NCBI RefSeq assembly: GCF_019599505.1
Contig: NZ_RKLT01000007.1
Location: 57,377-121,376 of the forward strand
DNA: 64,000 bases
From: Haloarcula nitratireducens
Lineage (GTDB): Archaea; Halobacteriota; Halobacteria; Halobacteriales; Haloarculaceae
Direction: 5' to 3'
Within the stretch, counting starts at the first letter, position 1, and each line of letters begins with the position of its first letter. Of this stretch, positions 8,145 to 15,968 are shown piece by piece. Both the position numbers and the translations under genes were made by a program. The notes below the pieces were generated by a model. It saw nothing but the letters and a program-made list of their open reading frames with translations. It did not search any database and had not been told where the DNA came from.

Positions 8145-8909
8145 ACGGGGCGGTCGGTGTCGTTCTCCCGGTTCAGGTAGTGTTTTTCGGCTACGCTCAC
8201 CAGCGCGTGCCACCCGATAGCAGAACTATGCACCCCGGCGACTCCATGTCGCTATAGTTGTTCACTATGTCGTATAGTGGGCCGGAATAGGGGGTCGATA
8301 TAGCGAGAAAATATAGTTGGTTAGTGTAGCTATCTATAATAGCTGTATTACATGGCTCGGTAGTATGGCTGATACGTCCCGTTAGCCTCGTTTGGTAGCC
8401 GATTTCGGCCCCTCTACTGGGATCGTCCGCCCCGCTATTCCGATTAGCTGTCCGAATCGGCTATCCAAACCGTTCGGGGTAGCGACGAGGCTATCGATCG
8501 AGCAGCTCGTTCGACTGTATACTGCCGGGACTACTCCTTAGTATTCTACCCGATATAGCTATACGGAATATCTATCGGGAATAGCTCTATAGAGACTCTA
8601 TTCGATAATCCGAACGTCCGGATAGCCGTTCTCCTGGCCTACTATCTCTCCCGCCGATAGTCCTCGCGACTCTCTCGGAAGACTATTCGCATGCGTTGGC
8701 CGCCCGCTCGGTACATCGCAAACTCACCTCGGGAACGCAACCGATTCGTGACGGAGGGCCGCTCCTTTCCCTACTGGCGCGGCGCTGAACACAGCACGAT
8801 CAACTCGACGAACAGGTGGTGATTAGCTCGACGACGAAGTCGGTTTGAATATATCGTATAACGCTATATTATATCGCCTAGCCTCCGCGCTCCGAATCGG
8901 GAGAGGGAC
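8145..8909. other. AT-rich gene-free tract dense in ATAG/CTAT words
   Basis: No convincing gene lies in these 765 bp. The composition is much more AT-rich than its surroundings. From 8217 to 8700 there are about 25 ATAG or CTAT tetranucleotides by hand count, against about 4 expected at random with equal bases. Some are joined into palindromic ctatag or tatagctata units. The tract lies between an Orc1/Cdc6-like gene and the broken mscS gene. It may be a decayed or unusual replication-origin region, or simply non-coding DNA with biased words. I did not see an archaeal origin-recognition box with certainty. Confidence 0.45.
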
Positions 8910-9273
8910 TTGAAATACGACAAGCCCCGCCAGAAGTTCGTCTTCGGCATCGGCTACGACGACGACGACATCGAGCACGCGAGGGGGTCATCCTCGACGA
9001 GGCCAACCGGAACCCCGTATTCTCGACGACCCCGGCACGTCCATCCGCGTCACCGAACTCGCCGACTCCTACGTCGGACTCCAGACGCGGTTCTGGATCG
9101 ACGATCCGAAGCGCTCGGACTTCGTGAAGACCCGTTCTGACTTCGTCCAGTCCGTCAAGGAGCGCTGCGACGCCGAAGGGATCGACATGCCGTACCCGCA
9201 CACGCAACTGCTCGGCGGCATCGAAGTCGAGGAGACGCACGCCGAGAACGGGACCGCGCCGGCCGACGACTGA
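8910..9273 (+). pseudogene. mscS-type mechanosensitive channel remnant
   Basis: Three consecutive pieces in three frames together match the cytoplasmic part of a small-conductance mechanosensitive channel: DKPRQKFVFGIGYDDDDIEHA, then GVILDEANRNP, then DDPGTSIRVTELADSYVGLQ to the stop at 9271-9273. Two frameshifts (near 8980 and 9020) break the frame, and the membrane and pore segments that should precede are missing. It cannot make a channel. The good preservation of each piece suggests recent loss, or sequence errors combined with a real 5' deletion. Confidence 0.8.
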
Positions 9274-9315
9274 CCCGGCGAGACCCCTCTATCGAAGTGT
9301 TCGATCGCCGCGCCG

Positions 9316-9618
9316 TCACTCGACGTCCGGCGCTTCCTCGTCGGTGCGGCCCGGCAGCGCCAGTTCGATCTCGAGTTCGGGGTCGCCGACTCCCTCGAAG
9401 TCGAGTTCGAGTTCCACCGGTTCGCCGAAGGCGAAGGGCAGTTCCCACTCGTCGGTCGTAACGGTGAGCTCGTCCCCGTCGCGCAGCTGCTCGCCGAGGG
9501 CTATCAGGAACTCGCCCGCCTCGCTCGCGTCGAGCCGGTACTCCTGTTCGAACTCGCGTCCCGACCGGATGAGCGTGCGTTCGTTCGCTTCGTCGCTCGT
9601 GGAGTCTAATTCGGACAT
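9316..9618 (-). CDS. Amphi-Trp domain protein
   Basis: A 100-residue acidic protein. The WELPFAFGEPVELELDFEG core followed by ELEIELA is the pattern of the amphi-Trp domain, a small beta-rich haloarchaeal family of unknown biochemical role. The N-terminal half (REFEQEYRLDASEAGEFLIALGEQL) is helical. A DtxR-type palindrome overlapping the TATA box lies 17 bp upstream of the ATG, so expression is probably tied to iron or manganese. Confidence 0.85.
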   Translation of the reverse strand: MSELDSTSDEANERTLIRSGREFEQEYRLDASEAGEFLIALGEQLRDGDELTVTTDEWELPFAFGEPVELELDFEGVGDPELEIELALPGRTDEEAPDVE

Positions 9619-9635
9619 CGGAGATCCTCGCCGCT

Positions 9636-9653
9636 ATTTAGGCAAACCTAAAT
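9636..9653 (-). promoter_or_regulatory. Iron-box-like palindrome upstream of the amphi-Trp gene
   Basis: ATTTAGG-caaa-CCTAAAT is a perfect 7-bp inverted repeat. The core TTAGG-N4-CCTAA resembles binding sites of DtxR/SirR/Idr-family metal-dependent regulators. It overlaps the AT-rich TATA stretch (9650-9659) of the minus-strand gene that starts at 9618, which suggests repression by occlusion when metal is plentiful. Confidence 0.6.
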
Positions 9654-9703
9654 ATAAACGATGCGGTGTCGCTCGGCCGACGAGCGCTGGTATCGGTACC
9701 CCC

Positions 9704-10762
9704 TCAGAACTCGACGACGGGGATGCCGCTGGTCCCGAAGTCCGTCATGGCGGCCAGTTTCTCGGGAACCGCGTCGAGCGAGACGGTCTCGGAGACCACC
9801 GCGGCCGGGTCGAGCTTGCCGTGTGCTATCATCCGGAAGATCTCGTCGTAGCGGGGACGGGGCATCCCGAAGGAGCCGACGAACTGGAGTTCCTTGGCGA
9901 CCATCGCGTCCGTGGGCAGCGAGATCTCGCCGCCGTCTTCGCTCGACGTCAGCCCGATCTGGAGGTGTTGGCCGCGCTTTCGCAGGCTCTCGACGGAGTT
10001 CCGGCACGTCTCGGAAATACCGAGGGCGTCCACCGAGACGTCGGCCCCGCCGTCGGTGACCGCTCTCACCGCCGCCGGCACGTCGTCCACCGCCTCGGCG
10101 TCGACTGTCTCGACGGCTCCCAACTCGCTCGCGGTGTCCAGTTTCTCCGCGAAGAGGTCGACGGCGACGACGTTCGCGCCGAGGGCGTCGGCGATGTGTA
10201 CGGCCGACAGGCCGACGCCGCCGCAGCCGTGGACCGCGACCCGGTCGCCGCCGGTGAGGTCCGCTCGGTGGGCGAGCGCGTGAAACGAGGTCATGAACCG
10301 ACAGCCCAGCCCGGCCATCTCGACGGGCGAGATCCCCGGCGGGAGGGGGACGACGTTGTAGTCGGCCCACGGGACGTGGAACCGCTCGGCGAACGCCCCG
10401 GGCGATTCGGGGGTCAGGCCGAACGGGATCCGCTCGTCACAGAGGTTCGAGTGACCGTCTCGGCAGGCCGGACACGTCCCGTCGCCGAGGTTGAACGGCA
10501 CGGTGACGTGGTCGCCTTCCCGGACCTCCTCTACTTCGTCGCCGACCTCGACGACGACGCCGGCGGGCTCGTGGCCGAAGACGTGTCCGTCCTCGAATCC
10601 CCGCCCCTCCCACGCCGGGTCGCCCTGCCAGGCGTGCCAGTCGCTCCGGCAGATACCACACGCCTGCGTCTCGACCACGACGCCCGTCGGGGCCGCGGTC
10701 GGTTCGTCGACTTCGCGCATCTCCAGCGGGTCGCCGTGGCCGGTGAACACTGCTGCACGCAT
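9704..10762 (-). CDS. Zinc-dependent alcohol dehydrogenase
   Basis: A medium-chain zinc alcohol dehydrogenase of 352 residues. Catalytic-zinc residues are Cys38 in CGICRSDWH and His64/Glu65 in GHEPAG; a structural-zinc loop has Cys97, Cys100 and Cys108, one cysteine short of the usual four. The Rossmann motif GCGGVGLSAVHIA binds NAD(P). The ATG at 10762 gives the standard N-terminus MRAAVFTGHGDP; the longer upstream frame is arginine-rich and unlikely. It is divergent from the DoxX gene. The substrate cannot be read from the sequence. Confidence 0.9.
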   Translation of the reverse strand: MRAAVFTGHGDPLEMREVDEPTAAPTGVVVETQACGICRSDWHAWQGDPAWEGRGFEDGHVFGHEPAGVVVEVGDEVEEVREGDHVTVPFNLGDGTCPACRDGHSNLCDERIPFGLTPESPGAFAERFHVPWADYNVVPLPPGISPVEMAGLGCRFMTSFHALAHRADLTGGDRVAVHGCGGVGLSAVHIADALGANVVAVDLFAEKLDTASELGAVETVDAEAVDDVPAAVRAVTDGGADVSVDALGISETCRNSVESLRKRGQHLQIGLTSSEDGGEISLPTDAMVAKELQFVGSFGMPRPRYDEIFRMIAHGKLDPAAVVSETVSLDAVPEKLAAMTDFGTSGIPVVEF

Positions 10763-10894
10763 TAGCGTGATAACTGATGACGGCGACCATAATACTGTGG
10801 GGCCGGGCCCGTCCGACGAACGACGGCGACGGAGACGCCGGTCATGGAGGGGGGCGGTCACAGCGGTTTTCCGACTCCGGCGCTTGGAGGCGAT

Positions 10895-11275
10895 ATGCTC
10901 AAACGCGCAGTGTTCGTGTTCGCACGGGCCGCCTTCGGTGCGAAGTTCGCACGCGACGGCTACAACAACCTCTCGGACTTAGACGACATGGTCGCCTACG
11001 CAGACAGCGTCGGCGTGCCGTTCGCCGGCACGCTCGTCCCCGTCGCCAGTTCGCTGCTCTTCGTCGGCGGGACCATGCTCGCGCTCGGTCTCGCGCCGCT
11101 GCTGGGGGCCGTCGCCATCGCGGCGTTCATGCTCGGCGTGACGCCCGGGATGCACGACTTCTGGAACGAGTCCGGCGACGAGCGGGACGCCGAGCTCGAC
11201 AACTTCCTCCGCAACGTCGCCTTCCTGGGCGGTGCCGTCGCGTTCTGGGCGTCCACCCGCGACAGCGCTCGATAA
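10895..11275 (+). CDS. DoxX-family membrane protein
   Basis: A 126-residue membrane protein with about four hydrophobic helices (for example TLVPVASSLLFVGGTMLALGLAP split over two segments, and LGAVAIAAFMLGVTPGMHDF). The RAAFGAKFARDGYNNL start and MHDFWN region match the DoxX family, associated with quinone or thiosulfate-linked redox and detoxification but without a settled activity here. The ATG at 10895 has GGAGG at 10886-10890; an upstream in-frame ATG lacks this. Confidence 0.8.
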   Translation: MLKRAVFVFARAAFGAKFARDGYNNLSDLDDMVAYADSVGVPFAGTLVPVASSLLFVGGTMLALGLAPLLGAVAIAAFMLGVTPGMHDFWNESGDERDAELDNFLRNVAFLGGAVAFWASTRDSAR

Positions 11276-11380
11276 CCCGGGTAAACCGACCGAAGTCGCG
11301 GCGACGAATCGCCGCTCGATCCGTTTCCGACGGCGAAACATGCTTTTTCGAATGCGTGGCCGTGAGCGCGGACGCCGCGC

Positions 11381-13342
11381 TCACTGCGACGCCGGGCGGA
11401 CGCGCACGGTCGCGCTCTCGTCCCGGACCAGCGGGTCCGCGACGTCCGCGTGGAGGTACGCCGTCCCCTCGCGGACGCTCCCGTCGACGGCGACGGTCGT
11501 CTCGACCTCGGCGGCGTCGTTGCGGACGACGACGGTATCGCCGTCTTCGAGGTCGCGCGGCGCGGCGTCGTCCTCGGCGAGGTGGACCCGCTCGTCGGAC
11601 GGTCCGGCCGCACTTACTCCGCCCGCGCGGCTACCGACGAGGAGCGTGAGTTCGTCGGCGGGCGCGTCGGCGGTGTCCACCTCCACGTCGGCGAAGGCGG
11701 CACGGCCGCTCTCCGTCTCGAACGCCTCCTCGTAGAGGACCGCGGTCCCGCGCGAGCCGTCGCCCGCGGTCGGCCACTGGACGCCGCCGTCGGCGACGGC
11801 GCTCCGCGTCATCCCCTCGTGGACCGGGCTGAGCCGCGTCCACTCGTCGAACGCCGCCGTCGAGTCCTCGTACTCGAAGGCGTCGCCGACGAGGCGGGTC
11901 CCGAGTTCGCGGAGAATCTCGAAGTCCGGGCGCGCGTCGCCCGGCGGTGCGACCGCCGGCGTGAGCGACTGGACGCGCCGGTCGAGATTCGTCACGGTGC
12001 CGGCCTTCTCGACGCCCGCGGCGGCGGGAAGCACCACGTCGGCGTGCTCGGTCGTCTCGCTCTCGAAGAGGTCGACGACCACGAGCGCCGAGAGGTCCGT
12101 CAATCGGTCTCGGAGCCACGATGCGTCGCGCTTCTCGACGGCCGGGTTCTCGCCGACGACCAGCGCCCCGTGGACGGAGTCGCCGAACCGTTCGACGGCC
12201 GCTCGCTCCGTGAGGCCGGGCGTCGCGGGCGGTTCCATACCCCACTCGGCCGCCACCCGCGCCCTGTCTTCGGGGGAGTCGACCGGCCGGTGTCCCGGCA
12301 ATCGATCCGGCCGGCATCCCGCGTCGGTGGCTCCCTGTTCGTTGTTCAGCCCTCGGAGGACGTTCATCCCCGTCCCGGGCCGGCCGAAGCTCCCGGTCAG
12401 TAAGAGGAGGTCGACGAGCGCGTCGGCGGTGTCGCTCCCGCCCTCGATACCGGTCCCGGCGAGGACGGCGACGCGGTCAGCCGCTGCTATTCGATCCGCG
12501 ACCGCTCGGAGCGTCTCGGGATCGATGTCCGCCGTCGCCGCCGCGCGGTCGGCGTCGAAGTCCGCGAGCGATTCGGCGTACGATCCGTAGCCGCTCGTCC
12601 GTTCGGCGACGAACGACTCGTCGACCCCGCCGCGCTCGGTCACGAGCGCACAGAGCGCCGTGAGAACGAGCGCGTCCGTTCCGGGCCGGGGAGCGAGGTG
12701 GACCGACGCCGCTCTCGTCGTCTGATTCTCCCGGGGGTCGACGTGGACGAGCGCCGTCCCGTCGTGGACGGCCGGGCGGACGTACGAGTCGAACGCGACC
12801 GGCTGCTGGCGCGCGGGGTTGGCTCCCACGACCAGTATCACGTCGGCGTCGGGCAGCCCGGCCAGCGAGTTCGTCATCGCCGGGCGGCCGAGGCGGGTTT
12901 CGAGCGCCGTCATCCCGGCGGCGTGACAGAGCCGCGCGCGGTTGTCGACGTTGTTCGTGCCCATCGAGCGGGCGAGTTTCTGCAGGAGGTAGTTCTCCTC
13001 GTTGGTGCAGTGGGGCGCACCGAAGAAGCAGAGCGCGTCGGCGTCGTGCTCGTCGGCGACGGTAGACAGCGCGTTCGCCGCCCGGTCCAGTGCCCCGGGC
13101 CACGAGGCCGCTCGCAGTTCGCCGTCGCGGCGGACGAGCGGGGTCGTCAGCCGCCCGTCGCTCCCGAGCGCGTCGAACGCGCCGATACCGCGCTGGCAGA
13201 GCCGGCCGTCGCGGTTCACTGGACCCGAGACGCCTCGCGCGCGGTCCCCGTCACCGTCGCTCGGTGCGAGCGTGCAGCCGACCGCACAGAGCGGACAGAC
13301 CGTCGCGTCGTCGGCCGGTCGTTCGCCGTCGTTACCGCCCAT
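11381..13342 (-). CDS. Formate dehydrogenase-like molybdopterin oxidoreductase
   Basis: A 653-residue member of the DMSO-reductase molybdoenzyme superfamily. Cys16, Cys19, Cys23 and Cys49 (CPLCAVGC and GRLCQRG) fit an N-terminal [4Fe-4S] site. Cys139 in ARLCHAAG occupies the molybdenum-ligand position that is Cys or selenocysteine in formate dehydrogenases. NNEQGATDAG and VVGENPAVEKRD are FdhA-like, and a C-terminal molydopterin dinucleotide-binding domain (DLEDGDTVVVRND) is present. No beta or gamma subunit or FdhD is adjacent, so it may act as a soluble orphan subunit or pair with partners elsewhere. An assimilatory nitrate reductase is an alternative. Confidence 0.8.
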   Translation of the reverse strand: MGGNDGERPADDATVCPLCAVGCTLAPSDGDGDRARGVSGPVNRDGRLCQRGIGAFDALGSDGRLTTPLVRRDGELRAASWPGALDRAANALSTVADEHDADALCFFGAPHCTNEENYLLQKLARSMGTNNVDNRARLCHAAGMTALETRLGRPAMTNSLAGLPDADVILVVGANPARQQPVAFDSYVRPAVHDGTALVHVDPRENQTTRAASVHLAPRPGTDALVLTALCALVTERGGVDESFVAERTSGYGSYAESLADFDADRAAATADIDPETLRAVADRIAAADRVAVLAGTGIEGGSDTADALVDLLLLTGSFGRPGTGMNVLRGLNNEQGATDAGCRPDRLPGHRPVDSPEDRARVAAEWGMEPPATPGLTERAAVERFGDSVHGALVVGENPAVEKRDASWLRDRLTDLSALVVVDLFESETTEHADVVLPAAAGVEKAGTVTNLDRRVQSLTPAVAPPGDARPDFEILRELGTRLVGDAFEYEDSTAAFDEWTRLSPVHEGMTRSAVADGGVQWPTAGDGSRGTAVLYEEAFETESGRAAFADVEVDTADAPADELTLLVGSRAGGVSAAGPSDERVHLAEDDAAPRDLEDGDTVVVRNDAAEVETTVAVDGSVREGTAYLHADVADPLVRDESATVRVRPASQ

Positions 13343-13535
13343 CGTCGACCCTCCGTCGTCTCCGCGCTCGACGCCTCGCTCGGCGACGCCGATCCGGCTT
13401 CCCTCGAACGCGTCCGAACACGGTCACTCGCCTGTCGTATGCTCGCTACGGACCAAAGACTTTCGACGAGACGTCCGGCGCGACTGTCCGACGCTCGGCC
13501 ACCAGCTATTTACGCAAAAATAATGAACGTTACGG

Positions 13536-13618
13536 TGCAGACGCTCCGTCTGCATCTCTGACCGTCGTTCCAGAGTGAAGGCTGGAGACGACCGTTCGCC
13601 GGGGCCGTACTGCCCCGG
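13536..13618 (+). ncRNA. Candidate small structured RNA (two hairpins)
   Basis: The 376-bp gap between the molybdoenzyme and the phosphoesterase holds a perfect hairpin TGCAGACG-ctc-CGTCTGCA at 13536-13554, then CCGGGGC-cgtact-GCCCCGG at 13599-13618. An AT-rich tatttacgcaaaaataat element begins about 30 bp before the first hairpin, which is the right distance for a TATA box. There is no coding frame. It is a candidate only; a leader of the phosphoesterase mRNA (ATG at 13720) is an alternative. Confidence 0.3.
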
Positions 13619-13719
13619 TGATTCTCGCGCCGGACGATTCAGAGATGCACGCCGGCGGTGACGGGTCGGCGGCGACCGGAGAACAACACCTTTGGCGCTG
13701 CACCCGACAATCACACGTA

Positions 13720-15066
13720 ATGGGCGGCACGGGCGAGGACCGGGTGTACTACGTCATAAGCGACCTCCACATCGGCGGTGACGAGCAACTGGAGGAGATC
13801 GAGTTCCTCGACGAACTCCTCGAGTTCCTCGGCCGGTTGGCCGAGATCGACGAGAACGCCGAACTGGTGATCAACGGCGACGCCTTCGGTCTCTGGGAGT
13901 TCACGCGCGTCGAGGGGATGGCGAAGTTCGACGTCCTCGAATCGACGTATCCGCGGCTGTTCGAACAGTTGCGCGAGACCGGCGAGAACGTCGATATCAC
14001 GCTCCTGCCGGGCAACCACGACCACGAACTCGCGGCCTACGACGAGTACGTCGAGCGCTTCGCCGAGTACAACGTCGACCTGTTGCAGTCCCAGTCGTTC
14101 ACCCGACCGGTCGGCGACCGGGTGATCCACTTCGAACACGGCCACCAGCACGACCCGAACAACCGCATCGACGACTGGGGCGACCCCAACGTCGCGCCGC
14201 TCGGCTACTACTACAACACGCTCGTCACCAGTCGGGCGGGCCAGCTCTCCGACCGCGGCCGGTACAACTGGCTCAAGGACGTGCAGGCGGTCACGCCCAC
14301 CGAACGAGTCCCGGTCTGGCTGCTCTCGAAGTACTTCTACCGGGAGATGAACCCGCTCCTGCGGTACGCGCTGCTACCGTTCCTGCTCCTGTTCAACGTG
14401 AGCGCCGTCCTCGCAGTGCTCGCGGGCCTCAACCTCCTCGGCGTCTGGTCGACGCCCGTCGAGTGGACCACCTCGTTCCTCGGGCAGTTCGGCACGGCCG
14501 GGACCGCCATCTGGTTCCTGCTCGCCGTCAACGTCACCGTGACCGGGCTGCTGTTGCTCGTGGGCGTCCCGCTGTACCTCCTCCGGCGGGACATCAACAA
14601 GACGATCGACCGGTTCGGCATCCTCGAGACCGGCCTGACCGTCGACGCGGAGACGTCTTACGACGCCGCCGCCCGCGAGGTCCTCGGTCGCCGCGAGGAG
14701 ACGGCTATTTTCTGCTACGGCCACACCCACCGACCGCGGGTGCGGGCGCTCGACGGGGGGTTGATGGTCAACAGCGGCACGTGGCTCAAGCGTCTTCACC
14801 GCCGCGACGGCGTCATCGGCCTCCTCCCGCCGGTCTTCTACCCATCGTATCAGCTCTGTGCGGTCCGCATCGCCGCGGACGCCGACGAGGTGGCCGTCGA
14901 GTACGAGCCGATACAGAAGTCGAGCCCGAGCCCGGAGGAGCTCACGCTCACCGAGCGGTTCCTCACGCTGGGGCGGAAGCCGGACCCCGACCTGCCCGAC
15001 CGGGCGACGGTCGAGGGCGAGAACGAGAAGGAAGCGACCGTTTCGACGCCCGAGATGAACGACTGA
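13720..15066 (+). CDS. Membrane-associated calcineurin-like metallophosphoesterase
   Basis: A 448-residue phosphoesterase with the full metal-site set: SDLHIGG (D-x-H), INGDAFG (GD), PGNHDHE (GNH), EHGHQHD and CYGHTHRP (GHTH). Unusually, two transmembrane helices are inserted in the middle (about residues 207-240 and 265-290) between the HGHQ and GHTH parts, so the catalytic fold is anchored to the membrane within its own sequence. The ATG at 13720 precedes GGTGEDRVYYVISD; the longer upstream frame crosses the candidate RNA. It resembles UDP-2,3-diacylglucosamine hydrolase-type enzymes only in the catalytic core; the substrate is unknown. Confidence 0.85.
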   Translation: MGGTGEDRVYYVISDLHIGGDEQLEEIEFLDELLEFLGRLAEIDENAELVINGDAFGLWEFTRVEGMAKFDVLESTYPRLFEQLRETGENVDITLLPGNHDHELAAYDEYVERFAEYNVDLLQSQSFTRPVGDRVIHFEHGHQHDPNNRIDDWGDPNVAPLGYYYNTLVTSRAGQLSDRGRYNWLKDVQAVTPTERVPVWLLSKYFYREMNPLLRYALLPFLLLFNVSAVLAVLAGLNLLGVWSTPVEWTTSFLGQFGTAGTAIWFLLAVNVTVTGLLLLVGVPLYLLRRDINKTIDRFGILETGLTVDAETSYDAAAREVLGRREETAIFCYGHTHRPRVRALDGGLMVNSGTWLKRLHRRDGVIGLLPPVFYPSYQLCAVRIAADADEVAVEYEPIQKSSPSPEELTLTERFLTLGRKPDPDLPDRATVEGENEKEATVSTPEMND

Positions 15067-15527
15067 GGCGGCGAGCACGTTCTGAACGAATACCCCGTCT
15101 CGGTTAGAGGGGGACTCGTCAGAACTCTACGCGATTCTTCTGGCGTACGTGATTCACCGACCCGAACGTCGTCGACACGGTCGCTCCCGATGGGAAGACG
15201 TGGGTGAATACATTGTTGTACACTGTAAACGAGCGGCGACATTTCCGTTCCTGACAGCACCGGCGCGGGCGGTAACTCGGCGTAGACGGCGACCGGTCGC
15301 AGTTGTCGTCATGCTGTGCACACTCGGCGAGCGATATCGGAGAGGAAAACACGGCGAAGCGGTCGCTTAAGCGCTGCTTAAACGATCGGTAAACCGCGAA
15401 ACCACTCGAATCTGGCCTTCTCGCTACTGATATCGCGCCGCTTCTCGAATCGACTCAGCGGCGACTCGAACTACCAGTTTTCGTCCCGCTTGCTTCTCCT
15501 CGCGCTGCGTGACTCGTCGGTAACGAC
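15067..15527. other. Intergenic region, no gene recognised
   Basis: This 461-bp gap between convergent genes has a short open frame on the minus strand, but its composition is not haloarchaeal protein-like. A near direct repeat of gcttaa occurs around 15365-15382. I see no promoter or RNA fold with confidence. Confidence 0.5.
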
Positions 15528-15968
15528 TCAGCTGAACAGGCGCTTCAGTCGCGCGCCGAGGCTCTTCGAGCGGTCGCCGCCGCGGCGCTCTCGCTCCTCG
15601 CCGCTCCCGCCGTCGCCGGAGTCGTCGGCCGTCTCCGTCGTGTCGGCCGTCGTCTCGGCGTCGCCGTCGGCGGCCTCGATGGCCTGATTCAGCAGGCTCT
15701 CGACGTCGTTGACCGCGTCCTTGACGGTGCCCTTGACGAGGGGCATCCCCTCGAAGCGGTCCGTATCGACGGCGGTGTCGGCGGCGACGATGGCGGCGTC
15801 TGCGGCCTGGATGTCCTCGGCGGAGAGTTCGTTCTCCGCGCCCATCGCGCCCTGGACCTCGACGCTGATGTCGTGGCCCATCTCCGTAGCCGTCTGCTCC
15901 AGGTTCTCCGCGGCCATCTGGCTGTGTGCGATACCGGTCGGACAGGACGTGACTGCGACGAATTTCAT
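15528..15968 (-). CDS. ptfB: PTS fructose-type EIIB component
   Basis: The EIIB domain of the fructose phosphotransferase system: it takes phosphate from EIIA on Cys9 (VTSCPTGIAHSQMAAE) and passes it to the sugar during transport. The EIIB domain ends near residue 105; a low-complexity Asp/Glu/Gly linker and a basic tail (SLGARLKRLFS) follow, which may touch the membrane. It is the last gene of the PTS operon and its ATG overlaps the ptsI stop by 4 bp. The family arrangement matches that described for Haloferax volcanii. Confidence 0.92.
   Translation of the reverse strand: MKFVAVTSCPTGIAHSQMAAENLEQTATEMGHDISVEVQGAMGAENELSAEDIQAADAAIVAADTAVDTDRFEGMPLVKGTVKDAVNDVESLLNQAIEAADGDAETTADTTETADDSGDGGSGEERERRGGDRSKSLGARLKRLFS

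Noticed and set aside
15119..15352. A 77-codon minus-strand frame in the gap after the phosphoesterase
   Set aside because: Composition unlike haloarchaeal proteins (many Cys, Arg and Ser, few acidic residues) and no motif or promoter.
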